64,000 nt of DNA. Source: JANQMX01 sp965247175 (GTDB taxonomy: Bacteria > Pseudomonadota > Alphaproteobacteria > Kiloniellales > DSM-21159). The notes under the pieces are model-generated. The model worked only from the letters and a program-made list of their open reading frames with translations, was not told the DNA's origin and did not search any database. The DNA lies in the NCBI GenBank assembly GCA_965247175.1, contig OZ252006.1:1-64000 (forward strand), given 5' to 3'. Position numbers and translations under genes: made by a program. Below are positions 41,429 to 50,470 of the stretch, one piece after another (positions within the stretch are counted from its first letter, which is position 1; the number at the start of each line of letters is the position of its first letter).

Positions 41429-42544
41429 GTGATACGCTACGGGCGCGGCGATTTCCTTCACTGGTTCGAGGCGGCGACCTGCCGCAATCCACACTACCGA
41501 TTTGAGACGGTGGCCGGCTACTTCGTGCTGCTGACGCTGTTTCCGTCTTCGAAAGAGCCGAAGATCGCGCGCTTTGTCGAGCGGCTGAAGACGCTCTCAA
41601 TCTTCGACGACGATGAGGTGATGTGGTTCGGCTGCTCGGCCGATGCAGACGACATCAAGCCGGCGGCCGGACTCTACAAGATGCCGGGTCTGCGGTGCTT
41701 CGTCGATCCCAGCGGTGAGCTGCTGCAAGACCTGAGAGGCAGCGACCCGCGGACGGGCGAAATCGTGCCGCAGACGCTGCTGCTCAATCGCCAGCTGCGC
41801 ATGCTCGACGGTCAGGTGATCGAGGACCCGGACCGCCACGTGGACTGGATCATCGAGAGCGTGGCGCGGGAGAGGGAGAAGGAAAAGGCACTGGCCGACA
41901 AGCGTTTCGCGCCCGTGCTGGTGATCGATGACGTGTTGGAGCCTGCCTTCTGTTGCAAGCTGATCTCTATGTACGAGGAAGGCCAGCCCGGCGAGTCCGG
42001 TTTCATGCAGGTCAAGGACGGCATGACCGTCGGCAAGATCGATCATGGCTTCAAGCGGCGGCGGGACTACAAGATCAAGGACGAGCGTGTTCGCCAGGCC
42101 TTACGCGACCGCATCAATGCCCGGCTCGTCCCGGGGATTGAGCGGGCCTTTGACTTTCAAGCAACCCGCATCGAGCGCTACATCGTCGCCTGCTACGATG
42201 GGCAAGAGGGTGGTCACTTCCGCGCCCATCGCGATAACACCACACCGGGCACCGCCCATCGCCGCTTTGCCGTGACCATCAATCTCAATGCGGAGGACTA
42301 CGAGGGCGGCGAACTTTGCTTCCCCGAGTTCGGCCCGAGAACCTATCGCGCCTCGACGGGCGGTGCCGTGGTTTTCTCCTGCTCGCTTCAGCATCAAGCC
42401 ATGCCGGTCACGCGCGGCCTGCGCTACTGCACCCTGCCGTTTCTCTACGACGACGCCGCGGCCGAGATCCGCCAAGCCAACGCCAAGACGATCATTCCTG
42501 CAGAGCTGCCGGAGGCTTCCCCGGAAGCGCCGGCCGCCGAATAG
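41429..42544 (+). CDS. Thioredoxin-fold/prolyl 4-hydroxylase-type 2OG-Fe(II) oxygenase fusion (copy 2)
   Basis: A 371-residue protein with the same order as the gene at 8894: an N-terminal thioredoxin/peroxiredoxin-like region (about 10-160) and a C-terminal P4H-type oxygenase. Fe(II) ligands are His267 and Asp269 (HRDNTTPG) and His322 (SLQHQA); Arg332 would bind 2-oxoglutarate. GTG at 41429, preceded by ggag, is preferred; the frame is open to 41279. It is divergent from hppD. The shared HRDNTTPGT and VTINLN segments show that the two fusions are paralogs. Confidence 0.87.
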   Translation: MIRYGRGDFLHWFEAATCRNPHYRFETVAGYFVLLTLFPSSKEPKIARFVERLKTLSIFDDDEVMWFGCSADADDIKPAAGLYKMPGLRCFVDPSGELLQDLRGSDPRTGEIVPQTLLLNRQLRMLDGQVIEDPDRHVDWIIESVAREREKEKALADKRFAPVLVIDDVLEPAFCCKLISMYEEGQPGESGFMQVKDGMTVGKIDHGFKRRRDYKIKDERVRQALRDRINARLVPGIERAFDFQATRIERYIVACYDGQEGGHFRAHRDNTTPGTAHRRFAVTINLNAEDYEGGELCFPEFGPRTYRASTGGAVVFSCSLQHQAMPVTRGLRYCTLPFLYDDAAAEIRQANAKTIIPAELPEASPEAPAAE

Positions 42545-42547
42545 GCC

Positions 42548-43246
42548 CTACGCCGTCGCCAGTTTAGGCGTCTCGGGCCGATACTTGATCGCCGCGCGGG
42601 TCAGGATATAGAGCGTCACCGCGTTCAGGATGTGCCAGAGGAAGTGGCTGCCCAGTACATAGCCATCGAAGGTGAAGGCGCCGCAGAGGCTGCGATCGAT
42701 GGTGCGCATGGCCATGGACACCGCGAAAACAGCACCAGCGGACAGGATGGAACCGGCCGCAGGCTCGCGTTTGGCGGCCAGCCAAGCCCCCACGGCGAGC
42801 AAAGCTACGAGCGCCGGCAGATAGGACTCCGTGCCGTTGAGGCAGATGCCGGCCGCGCCACAAAGCCCACCGGCGCTGGACAGCATAGCCACGAAGAGAC
42901 CCAGCAGCAGAGCGGTCATCCAGAAGCCGCACCGCAGGAAGTAGACGCAGGCCACGCCCATGTAGAGCAGCATGAAGAGCGCAATGGGAATGACGTCGGC
43001 CAGCGCCGCCCAGCGGGTGGCGAAGGTGTGAAAGAGGAAGCTGCCGATGCCGATGGCGATCACCAGCAGCCCGAGCAGCCATTGTGCCAGGTGCTGGCGC
43101 TCGCGCGGCAGGCGCCAGAGCATGCGGAGCGCGATCAGCCCGGCGATCACGAACGCGGCGTTGGTGACGGCGTTGACCGGTTCCGCCAGGAAGGCCGGGT
43201 CCAACCCACGCTCGCAGTAGCCGTAGATCTTGTGGTCCAGGCTCAT
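42548..43246 (-). CDS. Ceramidase-like (alkaline ceramidase/CREST) membrane protein
   Basis: A 232-residue seven-helix membrane hydrolase of the alkaline-ceramidase type. Motifs are CERGLDPAFLAEPVNAVTN at the N-terminus, Ser69/His73 and Asp84 (GSFLFHTFATRWAALAD) and the pair His201/His205 (HFLWH) that would bind zinc. The ATG at 43246 is used; the frame is open further. It overlaps nothing and runs in the same direction as the CPBP gene upstream, ten bases away. A lipid amide is the likely substrate; the lipid is unknown. Confidence 0.85.
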   Translation of the reverse strand: MSLDHKIYGYCERGLDPAFLAEPVNAVTNAAFVIAGLIALRMLWRLPRERQHLAQWLLGLLVIAIGIGSFLFHTFATRWAALADVIPIALFMLLYMGVACVYFLRCGFWMTALLLGLFVAMLSSAGGLCGAAGICLNGTESYLPALVALLAVGAWLAAKREPAAGSILSAGAVFAVSMAMRTIDRSLCGAFTFDGYVLGSHFLWHILNAVTLYILTRAAIKYRPETPKLATA

Positions 43247-43256
43247 GGCCGCCCCC

Positions 43257-43913
43257 TTATGCCGCGCCGTGGTAGAAGTAAATGCCGAGGCCCGAGGTGA
43301 AGATGATCTGCCCGCCCAAGGCATGCAGCAGCCAGGCAAAGCCGAAGGAGCGTTTCTCGGCATAGGCCCAGGCGAAGATCAAGCCACCGATGGTCGTGAG
43401 GATCAGCGCGGGCCAGTTCATGAAAAAGAGATGCGCCAAGCCGAAGCAGAACGCATTGATCAGAATCGCAACGCGGACGTTCGGGAAGAGGTGGCCATAG
43501 CGCTGGAAGAACAGCACGCGGTAGACGATCTCCTGCGGCAGAGCCGATAGGAAAGGGTAGAGGATCATGATTCTGATCCAGAGATCGGTGGCATTCAGGG
43601 GCAGGGACAGAAGACGCCAGGGCACCAGCCAGAGGACCAGCGTAAAGGCGATCGCGGAGGTGCCCAACACGAACAGCAGCGTGAAGCGCCAATCGGCGAT
43701 CAGGCGCCCTTCGATCAGCGAGCGCCAACGGAAGCCCGGCGTGAAGAACAGAAGCAGTACGCTGCCGATGGCAACACCGGTCAGTGCGCTCCACATGATC
43801 TGCGGCGTCATGACGAAGGCCATGACCAGGGGTAACGCTACGAAGATCAGGAGAAACTCGGCCCAGAGACGCGGAGTGCCACCAAGCGCCCTGACCGTTG
43901 TCGCCTCACTCAT
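43257..43913 (-). CDS. CPBP family intramembrane protease-like protein
   Basis: A 218-residue membrane protein with about seven helices. The CPBP (Rce1-like) signature is changed: PQEIVYR has Gln in place of the first Glu of EExxxR. Later motifs are GLAHLFF and the C-terminal LLHALGGQI, which supply His ligands. The first helix region is basic (MSEATTVRALGGTPRLW). The gene precedes and probably co-transcribes with the ceramidase-like gene. Whether it is an active protease is open. Confidence 0.82.
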   Translation of the reverse strand: MSEATTVRALGGTPRLWAEFLLIFVALPLVMAFVMTPQIMWSALTGVAIGSVLLLFFTPGFRWRSLIEGRLIADWRFTLLFVLGTSAIAFTLVLWLVPWRLLSLPLNATDLWIRIMILYPFLSALPQEIVYRVLFFQRYGHLFPNVRVAILINAFCFGLAHLFFMNWPALILTTIGGLIFAWAYAEKRSFGFAWLLHALGGQIIFTSGLGIYFYHGAA

Positions 43914-44208
43914 GCCGGCTCACGCCTGCCTCGCCTGTCCGTGGCAATCATCCAGTGTCCTTTCCAACCGGAGCCAGCAGCAGAAATAGGGCCTAAGCCC
44001 GTGAAAGCCTAGAGTCTTCTGTGTCGCGCTTCTCACTCTGAAGTGATCTTCCAGCACCATGATGACCGCTGATGCGCTCCTTCTTAGCGAGGAAGCTGGA
44101 TTGAGACCTGCTACTCGCTGCGCGACGTCGGGCTATGCGTTTGTGCCGGGCGGACAGGTTGAGTGCTGCGCGGTAGACTGTTTGTGTGCGAACAGTGGGA
44201 GGTCAGGC

Positions 44209-44634
44209 ATGAGCAGCAAAACAGGCCGTTGCCTCTGCGGCGCGGTCACCTACGCGTACGAAGGGCCGGAGAACTGGCGCGCCCACTGCCACTGCGAGAG
44301 CTGCCGGCGCAACACGGCGTCGCCCTTCACCACCTTCTTCGGCGTTCCCAACGAGCAATACCGCTTCACCGGAAAGATACCGAAGGTCTATGAGTCGTCT
44401 CCGGGCGTCAGGCGCCACTTCTGCGATCTTTGCGGCACGCCGATCGCCTATGAGACCGATCGCTTCCCCGACGAGATTCACTTCTACGCCGCCGGCCTGG
44501 ACGACCCGCGCGATTTTGCGCCCGAAGGCCATGTGCACTGCGCTGAGATGCTGCCCTGGGTGAAGCTGGCCGATGGCCTGCCGCGCTACGCCCATAGCGG
44601 CACCGGAAATGCGGAGGCCATGCAGGATGAGTGA
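44209..44634 (+). CDS. GFA (glutathione-dependent formaldehyde-activating-type) domain protein
   Basis: A 141-residue protein with the GFA zinc-binding pattern: CLCGAV, CHCESCRR and CDLCGTP, plus the C-terminal Trp/Leu-rich segment EMLPWVKLADGLP. The family was named for an enzyme that forms S-hydroxymethylglutathione, but most members are of unknown activity. The ATG at 44209 follows gggaggtcagg. The end overlaps the amidohydrolase start by eight bases, so the two are coupled. The frame is open to 44059, without support for that start. Confidence 0.88.
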   Translation: MSSKTGRCLCGAVTYAYEGPENWRAHCHCESCRRNTASPFTTFFGVPNEQYRFTGKIPKVYESSPGVRRHFCDLCGTPIAYETDRFPDEIHFYAAGLDDPRDFAPEGHVHCAEMLPWVKLADGLPRYAHSGTGNAEAMQDE

Positions 44635-46249
44635 GAGCATGAAGGCGGACTGTATCCTGACCGGCGGGCGCGTGTTCCTCGGCTTGGGAGAACCCTTGAC
44701 CGAAGCGCTGGCCATTCGCGGCAACCGTGTGCTGGCCGCGGGCGATGCATCCGAGATCGAAGCCTTGGCCGGTCCCGATACCAGACGCATCGATCTTGCT
44801 GGCCGTGCCGCCGTCCCGGGCATCAACGACGGCCACCAGCACATGCTGCTCTTCGGTCTGGAGCAGAGCGAAGTCAACCTGCACCCGACCCAGCTTTCGA
44901 CGATGGACGAGTTGCTTGGCCGTATCCGCGCCAAAGCCCAAGAGACGCCGCCGGGGGAGTGGATTCTCGGGCGGCGCTACGATCACTTCCATCTCACGCC
45001 AGCACGCCACCCGACGGCCGCGGAGCTAGACCGAGTTGCACCGGACAACCCCGTCTACATTACCCGCACCTGCGGCCACATGGGGGTCGCCAACAGCCTT
45101 GCTCTGGCGCTCGCGGGCGTAGACGCCGATACCCCCGATCCCAAAGGTGGTGAGCTTGGCCGCGATGACGATGGGCGGCCCAACGGCCTGCTCATGGAAA
45201 CGGCGCAGGAGCTGATCAAGAAGGCCTTGCCGCCCCTCAGCCAGGAGCGTCTGGTCGGTGCACTGGAACTCGCCAACGAGATCTTCCTGTCGCGCGGCAT
45301 CACCAGCGTCACGGATGCGGGGCTCGGCCTGCGCCAGCAGTTCGACGACTATCTCGCCTACCGTGCCGCGTGCGACAGCGGGCGCCTTAAGGTGCGGACC
45401 TATCTGGCTTTGACCGGCGGGCCGAACGGCATCGAGCGCCAGGCCGAGGCCGAGCGCCTGATGACCGGGCAGGGCGATGAGCGCCTCAAGATTGGTCCGG
45501 TCAAGCTCTTCGCCGATGGCAGCGCTGGCGGTAAGACGGCGGCTATGACGCTGCCTTACACCTGCGCCTGCGACAACCGAGGGCTCTTCGTCTACAGCGA
45601 CGAAGAGCTCAATCACTGGGCGGAGACCTATCACCGCAAGGGCTATCAGCTTGCCATCCATGCCATCGGTGACGCCGCCATCGATCAGAGCGTGACGGCG
45701 GTCAAGCGTGCCCTGGCCGGGGCGCCGCGTACGAACCATCGTCACCGCATCGAGCACTGCGGCTTCACCCGGCCCGATCAGATCGCCGATATGGCCCGGC
45801 TCGGCATGATCCCGGCGCCGCAGCCCATCTTCGTCTACGAGTTCGGGGAGCTCTACGTCGAGGTCCTGGGCGAGGAGCGTCCTGCCGGCGCCTATCCGAT
45901 GCGGAGCTGGCGCGACGCAGGCTTGAAGCCGGTGGCGTCGACCGACACGCCGGTCTCCGATTTCGACCCCATGAAGAACCTCTATTGCATGGTGACGCGC
46001 AAGACCGACCGGGGGCGGGTGCTGGGCGGGAACGAGTGCCTCAGCATGGAGGAGGCCTTGGCCGCCATGACCGAGCATGGTGCGCACGGCAGCTTCTCGG
46101 AGCAGGAGAAGGGGCGGTTGACGGCCGGTCAGCTTGCCGACGTGACCGTGCTCGATCGGGATATCTTCAGCGTCGAGCCCGAAGCGCTGCTGGAAACGCA
46201 GGTGGATTTGACGCTGCTGGACGGCGAGGTCGTCTATCGGCGGGCGTGA
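44627..46249 (+). CDS. YtcJ-type amidohydrolase
   Basis: A 540-residue metal-dependent hydrolase. Metal motif GINDGHQHMLLFG and ARLGMIPAPQPIFVYEFGE are typical; the C-terminal GRLTAGQLADVTVLDRD is the standard composite-domain end. YtcJ-like enzymes act on cyclic amides, guanidines or other nitrogen compounds. It overlaps the GFA gene and is followed by a TauD-type oxygenase 17 bases later, so the three form an operon for some nitrogen or sulfur compound. The ATG at 44627 is used; 44639 is an alternative. Confidence 0.88.
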   Translation: MSESMKADCILTGGRVFLGLGEPLTEALAIRGNRVLAAGDASEIEALAGPDTRRIDLAGRAAVPGINDGHQHMLLFGLEQSEVNLHPTQLSTMDELLGRIRAKAQETPPGEWILGRRYDHFHLTPARHPTAAELDRVAPDNPVYITRTCGHMGVANSLALALAGVDADTPDPKGGELGRDDDGRPNGLLMETAQELIKKALPPLSQERLVGALELANEIFLSRGITSVTDAGLGLRQQFDDYLAYRAACDSGRLKVRTYLALTGGPNGIERQAEAERLMTGQGDERLKIGPVKLFADGSAGGKTAAMTLPYTCACDNRGLFVYSDEELNHWAETYHRKGYQLAIHAIGDAAIDQSVTAVKRALAGAPRTNHRHRIEHCGFTRPDQIADMARLGMIPAPQPIFVYEFGELYVEVLGEERPAGAYPMRSWRDAGLKPVASTDTPVSDFDPMKNLYCMVTRKTDRGRVLGGNECLSMEEALAAMTEHGAHGSFSEQEKGRLTAGQLADVTVLDRDIFSVEPEALLETQVDLTLLDGEVVYRRA

Positions 46250-46266
46250 GCGCGGGAGGAGCAGAG

Positions 46267-47088
46267 ATGCGGCAGGGTAGCATCGAGCAAAGCAGCGAAG
46301 CGGTTTCGGTCGTGCCTATCACACCTCATGTCGGTGCCGTCTTGCGCGGCGTAACCTTGGGCGGGGAGATGGCGGAGGATGACTTGGCAACGGTGCGTGA
46401 GGCACTGGCCCGTCATCTCGTGGTCGTTGTGCCGGGTCAGGACCTCTCCGCCGAAGCTCTGCGGGATTTCACCGCACAGTTCGGGCCGCTCTTTCTGCAT
46501 CATGCTGGGGAAGGCGTTCTGCGCGTCATCGGCGTGCCCGAGGTGCTGGAAATGCGCAAAGAGCCGGATGGCAAGCGCCTTTTCGGCGGCAGCGACTGGC
46601 ACGCCGACGTCACCTTTCGTAAGCCTGCCGGCTATCTCTCGGTCTTGCATGCCTTGATCGTGCCGCCGGTCGGCGGGGACACGGGCTTTGCCAGCACAGT
46701 TGCAGCCTTCGCCGCGCTCTCGCCGGCCATGCAAGACCTGCTGCGGGGGCTCGAGGCCGTGCACAGCTATGACGGGCCCGGCCGGCCCGACCATCCGGTG
46801 GAGTCGGCGGTTCATCCGGTAGTACGCCGCCACCCGGAGACCGGCGCGGAGGGGCTCTACATCAATCGGATGTTCGCAACGCGCTTCCAGGGCATGACCG
46901 AAGAGGAGAGTCGGCCGCTGATCGACTTTCTTGACCGGCACCAGAGCCGGCCAGAGTTCACCTGCCGCGTGTCCTGGCAGGAGGGGCAAGTGGTCATGTG
47001 GGATAACCGCTTCACCCTGCACTATCCGATCAACGACTTCACCGGTCAGCGCCGGCTGCTGATTCGCTGTACCGCGCTGGAAGGATAG
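46267..47088 (+). CDS. TauD/TfdA family 2OG-Fe(II) dioxygenase
   Basis: A 273-residue TauD-type oxygenase. The triad is His/Asp in SDWHADVTF and a later His in FTLHYPIND, followed by the Arg that binds 2-oxoglutarate (GQRRLLIR). TauD relatives release sulfite from taurine or oxidise ethers and amines. A ribosome site (gggaggagcag) precedes the ATG. The substrate is unknown; it is third in the GFA-amidohydrolase operon. Confidence 0.92.
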   Translation: MRQGSIEQSSEAVSVVPITPHVGAVLRGVTLGGEMAEDDLATVREALARHLVVVVPGQDLSAEALRDFTAQFGPLFLHHAGEGVLRVIGVPEVLEMRKEPDGKRLFGGSDWHADVTFRKPAGYLSVLHALIVPPVGGDTGFASTVAAFAALSPAMQDLLRGLEAVHSYDGPGRPDHPVESAVHPVVRRHPETGAEGLYINRMFATRFQGMTEEESRPLIDFLDRHQSRPEFTCRVSWQEGQVVMWDNRFTLHYPINDFTGQRRLLIRCTALEG

Positions 47089-47113
47089 GGCAGGGCGATC
47101 GAGGTCTCGGCGC

Positions 47114-47536
47114 TCAGGCCGTCCGCTTTTTCGCGCCCTTTTTATCCGTTGGCGCACCCTTGGCCGCGAAGCGCTGACCTTCGACAAGCTTCAGGAGATC
47201 GAAGGAGCTGATCATTCCAACCACGCGCTTTTCGTGGGTCACCACCACGTGGTGAATCTTGTTTTTGCGCATGATTTTGGCGGCAACGCTGACATCGTTG
47301 TAGGCCGGCACCGCGCGCACGCCGTTGGTCATCACCTTGCTGGCGGGGGTGGCGTCCTTGAGCTTCCCGGCAAGGTCAGCCGTGGTGACGATGCCGAGCG
47401 CCTCCTTCTCCGGGCCGACGATCGGCAGCGCGTGGATGCGGTTCCGCTCCATCACGCCGCGCAGATGCTCGACGGTGTGGTGCGGCTGTGCCGTGATGAC
47501 CCGCTTGGCCATCAGGTCGGCGATCTTGACGTTCAT
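47114..47536 (-). CDS. Two-CBS-domain protein
   Basis: A 140-residue protein consisting of two CBS domains (about 5-62 and 65-122) that bind adenosine nucleotides or sense ionic strength. Signature stretches are NRIHALPIVGPEKEALGIVTTADL and KIHHVVVTHEKRVVGMISSFDL. A short Lys-rich tail follows (KKGAKKRTA). The ATG at 47536 has an AGGGATAGAG upstream. It runs in the same direction as the methyltransferase pair and starts 68 bases beyond the GcvT-like stop. Confidence 0.9.
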   Translation of the reverse strand: MNVKIADLMAKRVITAQPHHTVEHLRGVMERNRIHALPIVGPEKEALGIVTTADLAGKLKDATPASKVMTNGVRAVPAYNDVSVAAKIMRKNKIHHVVVTHEKRVVGMISSFDLLKLVEGQRFAAKGAPTDKKGAKKRTA

Positions 47537-47603
47537 CTCTATCCCTATCGTTCCCCGGGATACTGAGTTGAACGCAGACTGACCTTTGCAGCCTTGAGAC
47601 AGG

Positions 47604-48707
47604 TCAAGCACGCACGCGCAATTTCTCGGGGTCGAAGTAAGGAATCTGCTCTACCCACGCGGTGCAGGTCATGTCTTCGCCCACGACGTCAAGCTTGGTG
47701 CCTGGTGCGGCCGCCTGTGGCTCCACATGGCAGAGCGCCATCGACTTCCCGAGGCGGTGCGACCAGGCCGGGCTGTTGACGACGCCGACCTCCTGGCCGT
47801 CAAGCATGAGCTTCTCGCCACCGGCGAGCATGTCATGGAGATCGGCCGCGATGCCGGTCTGCAGAAAGCGCTCATTTCCCTCAAGCGCAAAGACGGCGTC
47901 CTTGCCGCGGAAGTCACCTTTTTTGCGGCTGATAGTGAAGCCCAAACCCACTTCCCAGGGACTATGCTCGTCGGTCATATCATAGCCGAAGAAGAGCAGA
48001 GCGGCTTCGATGCGCACCTTGTCCAGAGCGGTGAAGGAGCAAGCCATCACACCTTGCTCTGCGCCGTGACCGAGGATGTTGTCCCAGATATCGCAGACCA
48101 CGGCGCTGTCCGCGAAGATCTCGTAGCCTCGTTCGCCGGAGTAGCCGGTCCGCGAGATACGGCATTTGCGGCCGAATAGCTCTGTTGCCTCGTGATGGAA
48201 ATAGGGGAGTGCATCGAGATGAAGTGGCGTATGTGCGCCAAGAAGCGCCTGGGCTTTCGGGCCTTGCAGAGAAATGTCATGGAGATCATCGTCGAACTCC
48301 AAGTCGACATTCCAGTCCGCCGCTGATTCCTGCAGCCGCTCCATGCTCTCGCCGGACCCGTGGCACAGCAACCACTCGTTCTCACCGTTGTTCGCGAGGA
48401 TGGCATCGTCACTGACCGTGCCCTGTTCGGTAAGGATGCAGCCATAGGCTGATTTACCGGCAGGTATCTTTGTCGCGTTACGACTGAAGGCATGGTCCGC
48501 GACCTTCGCAGCGTCCGGACCGCGCAGGTAGACTTTCTTCAACGGCGACATGTCGAATAGGCCTGCAGCCTCGCGCACCGCGTCGTGCTCGTCGTTTGGG
48601 TCGGTGCTGTAGGTCCAGGCCGTCCCCATGCCGTTCCAATCCTCCAACCCGGACCCTAACTCCCGGTGGCGGGAGGCGAGGGCAGAGGTGCGCGTCGACT
48701 CGGTCAT
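47604..48707 (-). CDS. GcvT-family aminomethyltransferase (THF-dependent demethylase)
   Basis: A 367-residue protein of the glycine cleavage T-protein/DmdA family. Folate-binding-type motifs are visible in FDMSPLKKVYLRGPDA (N-terminal), GYSGERGYEIF and ALDKVRIEAALLFFGYD; the typical GcvT layout has three sub-domains. Such proteins demethylate methylated amines or sulfonium compounds onto tetrahydrofolate. It is directly downstream of the MttB-like gene (38 bases), with an AGGAAAGG ribosome site. The two together suggest a quaternary-amine demethylation route ending in 5-methyl- or methylene-THF. Confidence 0.9.
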   Translation of the reverse strand: MTESTRTSALASRHRELGSGLEDWNGMGTAWTYSTDPNDEHDAVREAAGLFDMSPLKKVYLRGPDAAKVADHAFSRNATKIPAGKSAYGCILTEQGTVSDDAILANNGENEWLLCHGSGESMERLQESAADWNVDLEFDDDLHDISLQGPKAQALLGAHTPLHLDALPYFHHEATELFGRKCRISRTGYSGERGYEIFADSAVVCDIWDNILGHGAEQGVMACSFTALDKVRIEAALLFFGYDMTDEHSPWEVGLGFTISRKKGDFRGKDAVFALEGNERFLQTGIAADLHDMLAGGEKLMLDGQEVGVVNSPAWSHRLGKSMALCHVEPQAAAPGTKLDVVGEDMTCTAWVEQIPYFDPEKLRVRA

Positions 48708-48745
48708 GGGCTTTCCTTTCCTGTTTCCTCTTATCCGCTGTCTGG

Positions 48746-50314
48746 TCAGTAGCGCTGATCCGGCGTCTCCGCCTTCTTTCGGGTCATGAAGTCTTGGAGC
48801 GCTTCGTCGATTGCTGGGTCGAGGGCAGGCGCTTCATAGGCGGCCAACATTTCTTTCCAGCGGGCGTTGGCGCGCCGCTCCATGTCCTGCCGTCCCATGT
48901 CCCGCCATTGCTCGAAGGAGCGGGTGTCGGCCAACGCAGACTCATAGTTTGCTGTTGCGAAGTGCCGATAGGTGTGGGCGGTGCCGAGATAGAGACCGCC
49001 GGGGCCAGCCTCGCGGTAGGCCTCTGCCGCCAAGCTCTCACCGTCGATCTCCAGTCCACCGAGCAACCGCCACATCATTCCGCAGTGGTCCAGGTCGGCG
49101 GCAAACTTCTCGTAGCTCATGGTCAGCCCGCCCTCGAGCCAGCCGGCGGCGTGGAAGATGAAGTTGCTGCCGGCCAGGAGGCCGCTCAGCATGCCAGCGG
49201 CTGACTCCTGCATGGCCTGACCATCGACGACCTTCGAGGCCGTCAGCGCCCCGCCGCAGCGCAACGGTAGGCCAAGGCGTCGGCAGAGTTGACCGATAGC
49301 AAAGGTGGAAAGGTTGGCCTCGGGCGTGCCGAAGGTGGGGGCGCCGCTCTTGAGGTCCATGGTGGTCAGGAAGCTGCCATAGACCACCGGCGCGCCCTGG
49401 CGCACCAGCTGACTGAGCGCGATGCCTGCCATGGCCTCGGCATGCGACTGAGCCAGCAGGGCAGGTTGCGTCACGGGGCCCATGGCGCCGCCAAGGATGA
49501 AGGGGGAAACCACGACACTCTGGTTGGCTCGGGCGTAGGCCTTGAGCGCGCCGGTCATGACCCCGTCGTAGACCAGTGGCGAGTTGACGTTGATGTTGCC
49601 CTGAATGACGCAGCTGTCCTCCAGAGCGTTCTCTCCGAAGACGAGCCGGGCCATGGCAATGGAGTCCTCGGCCCGCTCCGGCGCCGTCACCGCGCCCATG
49701 AAGGGCTTGGTCGAATGGCGCAGGTGCGCATAGACCATGTCCAGATGCCGCTTATTGACCGGCAGGTCGACCGGCTCGCAAAGCGTGCCGCCGCCGTGGT
49801 TCAGCCAAGGACTGGCGTAGGTCAGCTTCACGAGGTTGCGGAAGTCCTCGATCGTGGCGTAGCGACGGCCACGGTCGAGATCGCTGACGAAGGGGGGGCC
49901 GTAGGCCGGCATGAAGACCGTGTGGTCGCCGCCTAGGGTGATGCTCGAGGACCGGTCGCGCCCGACCATGCGAAAGCTCTTCGGTGCCGTTCGACAGAGG
50001 TACGCGGCGTGGCCGCTATCGAAGCGCACCCGCGTGTCTGTGACGGTCGCACCGGCATCTCGGAAGAGCTGCAGGGCTTCCGGGTCGTCGTGGAACTCGA
50101 TGCCGATTTCCCGAAGGATCCAGTCCGCCTGCGCTTCCAGTCGCTGCAAAGCCTCTTCGTCGAGCAGGTCGTAGCGCGGCAGCTTTCTACTTCGACTGCC
50201 AAAACCAGTCGGGTTGCTTCCGGATGACTCCCGCGCCATGCGGGCCGAGCGGCCGCCCGCGCGTCGGCGCTGGCCTGCGGCTCTGCTGGCTGCGAAGCTC
50301 GAGACTGCGTTCAT
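48746..50314 (-). CDS. Non-pyrrolysine MttB-family (COG5598) methyltransferase
   Basis: A 522-residue TIM-barrel methyltransferase of the trimethylamine methyltransferase superfamily. There is no in-frame TAG, so it lacks pyrrolysine and belongs to the glycine-betaine-type branch. Family segments are LLDEEALQRLEAQADWIL, YGPPFVSDLDRGRR and APTFGTPEANLSTFAIGQL. Members of this branch transfer the methyl from betaine, proline betaine or carnitine to a corrinoid protein; no corrinoid protein lies in the window. The first ~30 residues (QRRRAGGRSARMARESSG) are a basic tail, so a start at 50239 is possible. It is divergent from a LysR regulator. Confidence 0.9.
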   Translation of the reverse strand: MNAVSSFAASRAAGQRRRAGGRSARMARESSGSNPTGFGSRSRKLPRYDLLDEEALQRLEAQADWILREIGIEFHDDPEALQLFRDAGATVTDTRVRFDSGHAAYLCRTAPKSFRMVGRDRSSSITLGGDHTVFMPAYGPPFVSDLDRGRRYATIEDFRNLVKLTYASPWLNHGGGTLCEPVDLPVNKRHLDMVYAHLRHSTKPFMGAVTAPERAEDSIAMARLVFGENALEDSCVIQGNINVNSPLVYDGVMTGALKAYARANQSVVVSPFILGGAMGPVTQPALLAQSHAEAMAGIALSQLVRQGAPVVYGSFLTTMDLKSGAPTFGTPEANLSTFAIGQLCRRLGLPLRCGGALTASKVVDGQAMQESAAGMLSGLLAGSNFIFHAAGWLEGGLTMSYEKFAADLDHCGMMWRLLGGLEIDGESLAAEAYREAGPGGLYLGTAHTYRHFATANYESALADTRSFEQWRDMGRQDMERRANARWKEMLAAYEAPALDPAIDEALQDFMTRKKAETPDQRY

Positions 50315-50470
50315 CTCTTTGACCGATCAGCAAATTAATCCAGTACTATGAGCAAGCTCTTCCGCAGGCTTTGGCAGGAACGAGTTGTAGTGTGGATTTC
50401 AGCGCTGAATCGATCGGACAAGCAAACCGAATGATTTGAACTCTTAGTACAAAAAATCTAAACGCAAACG

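Noticed and set aside
48746..50314. Possible pyrrolysine-containing MttB
   Set aside because: The reading frame has no in-frame TAG, so it is the non-Pyl branch.
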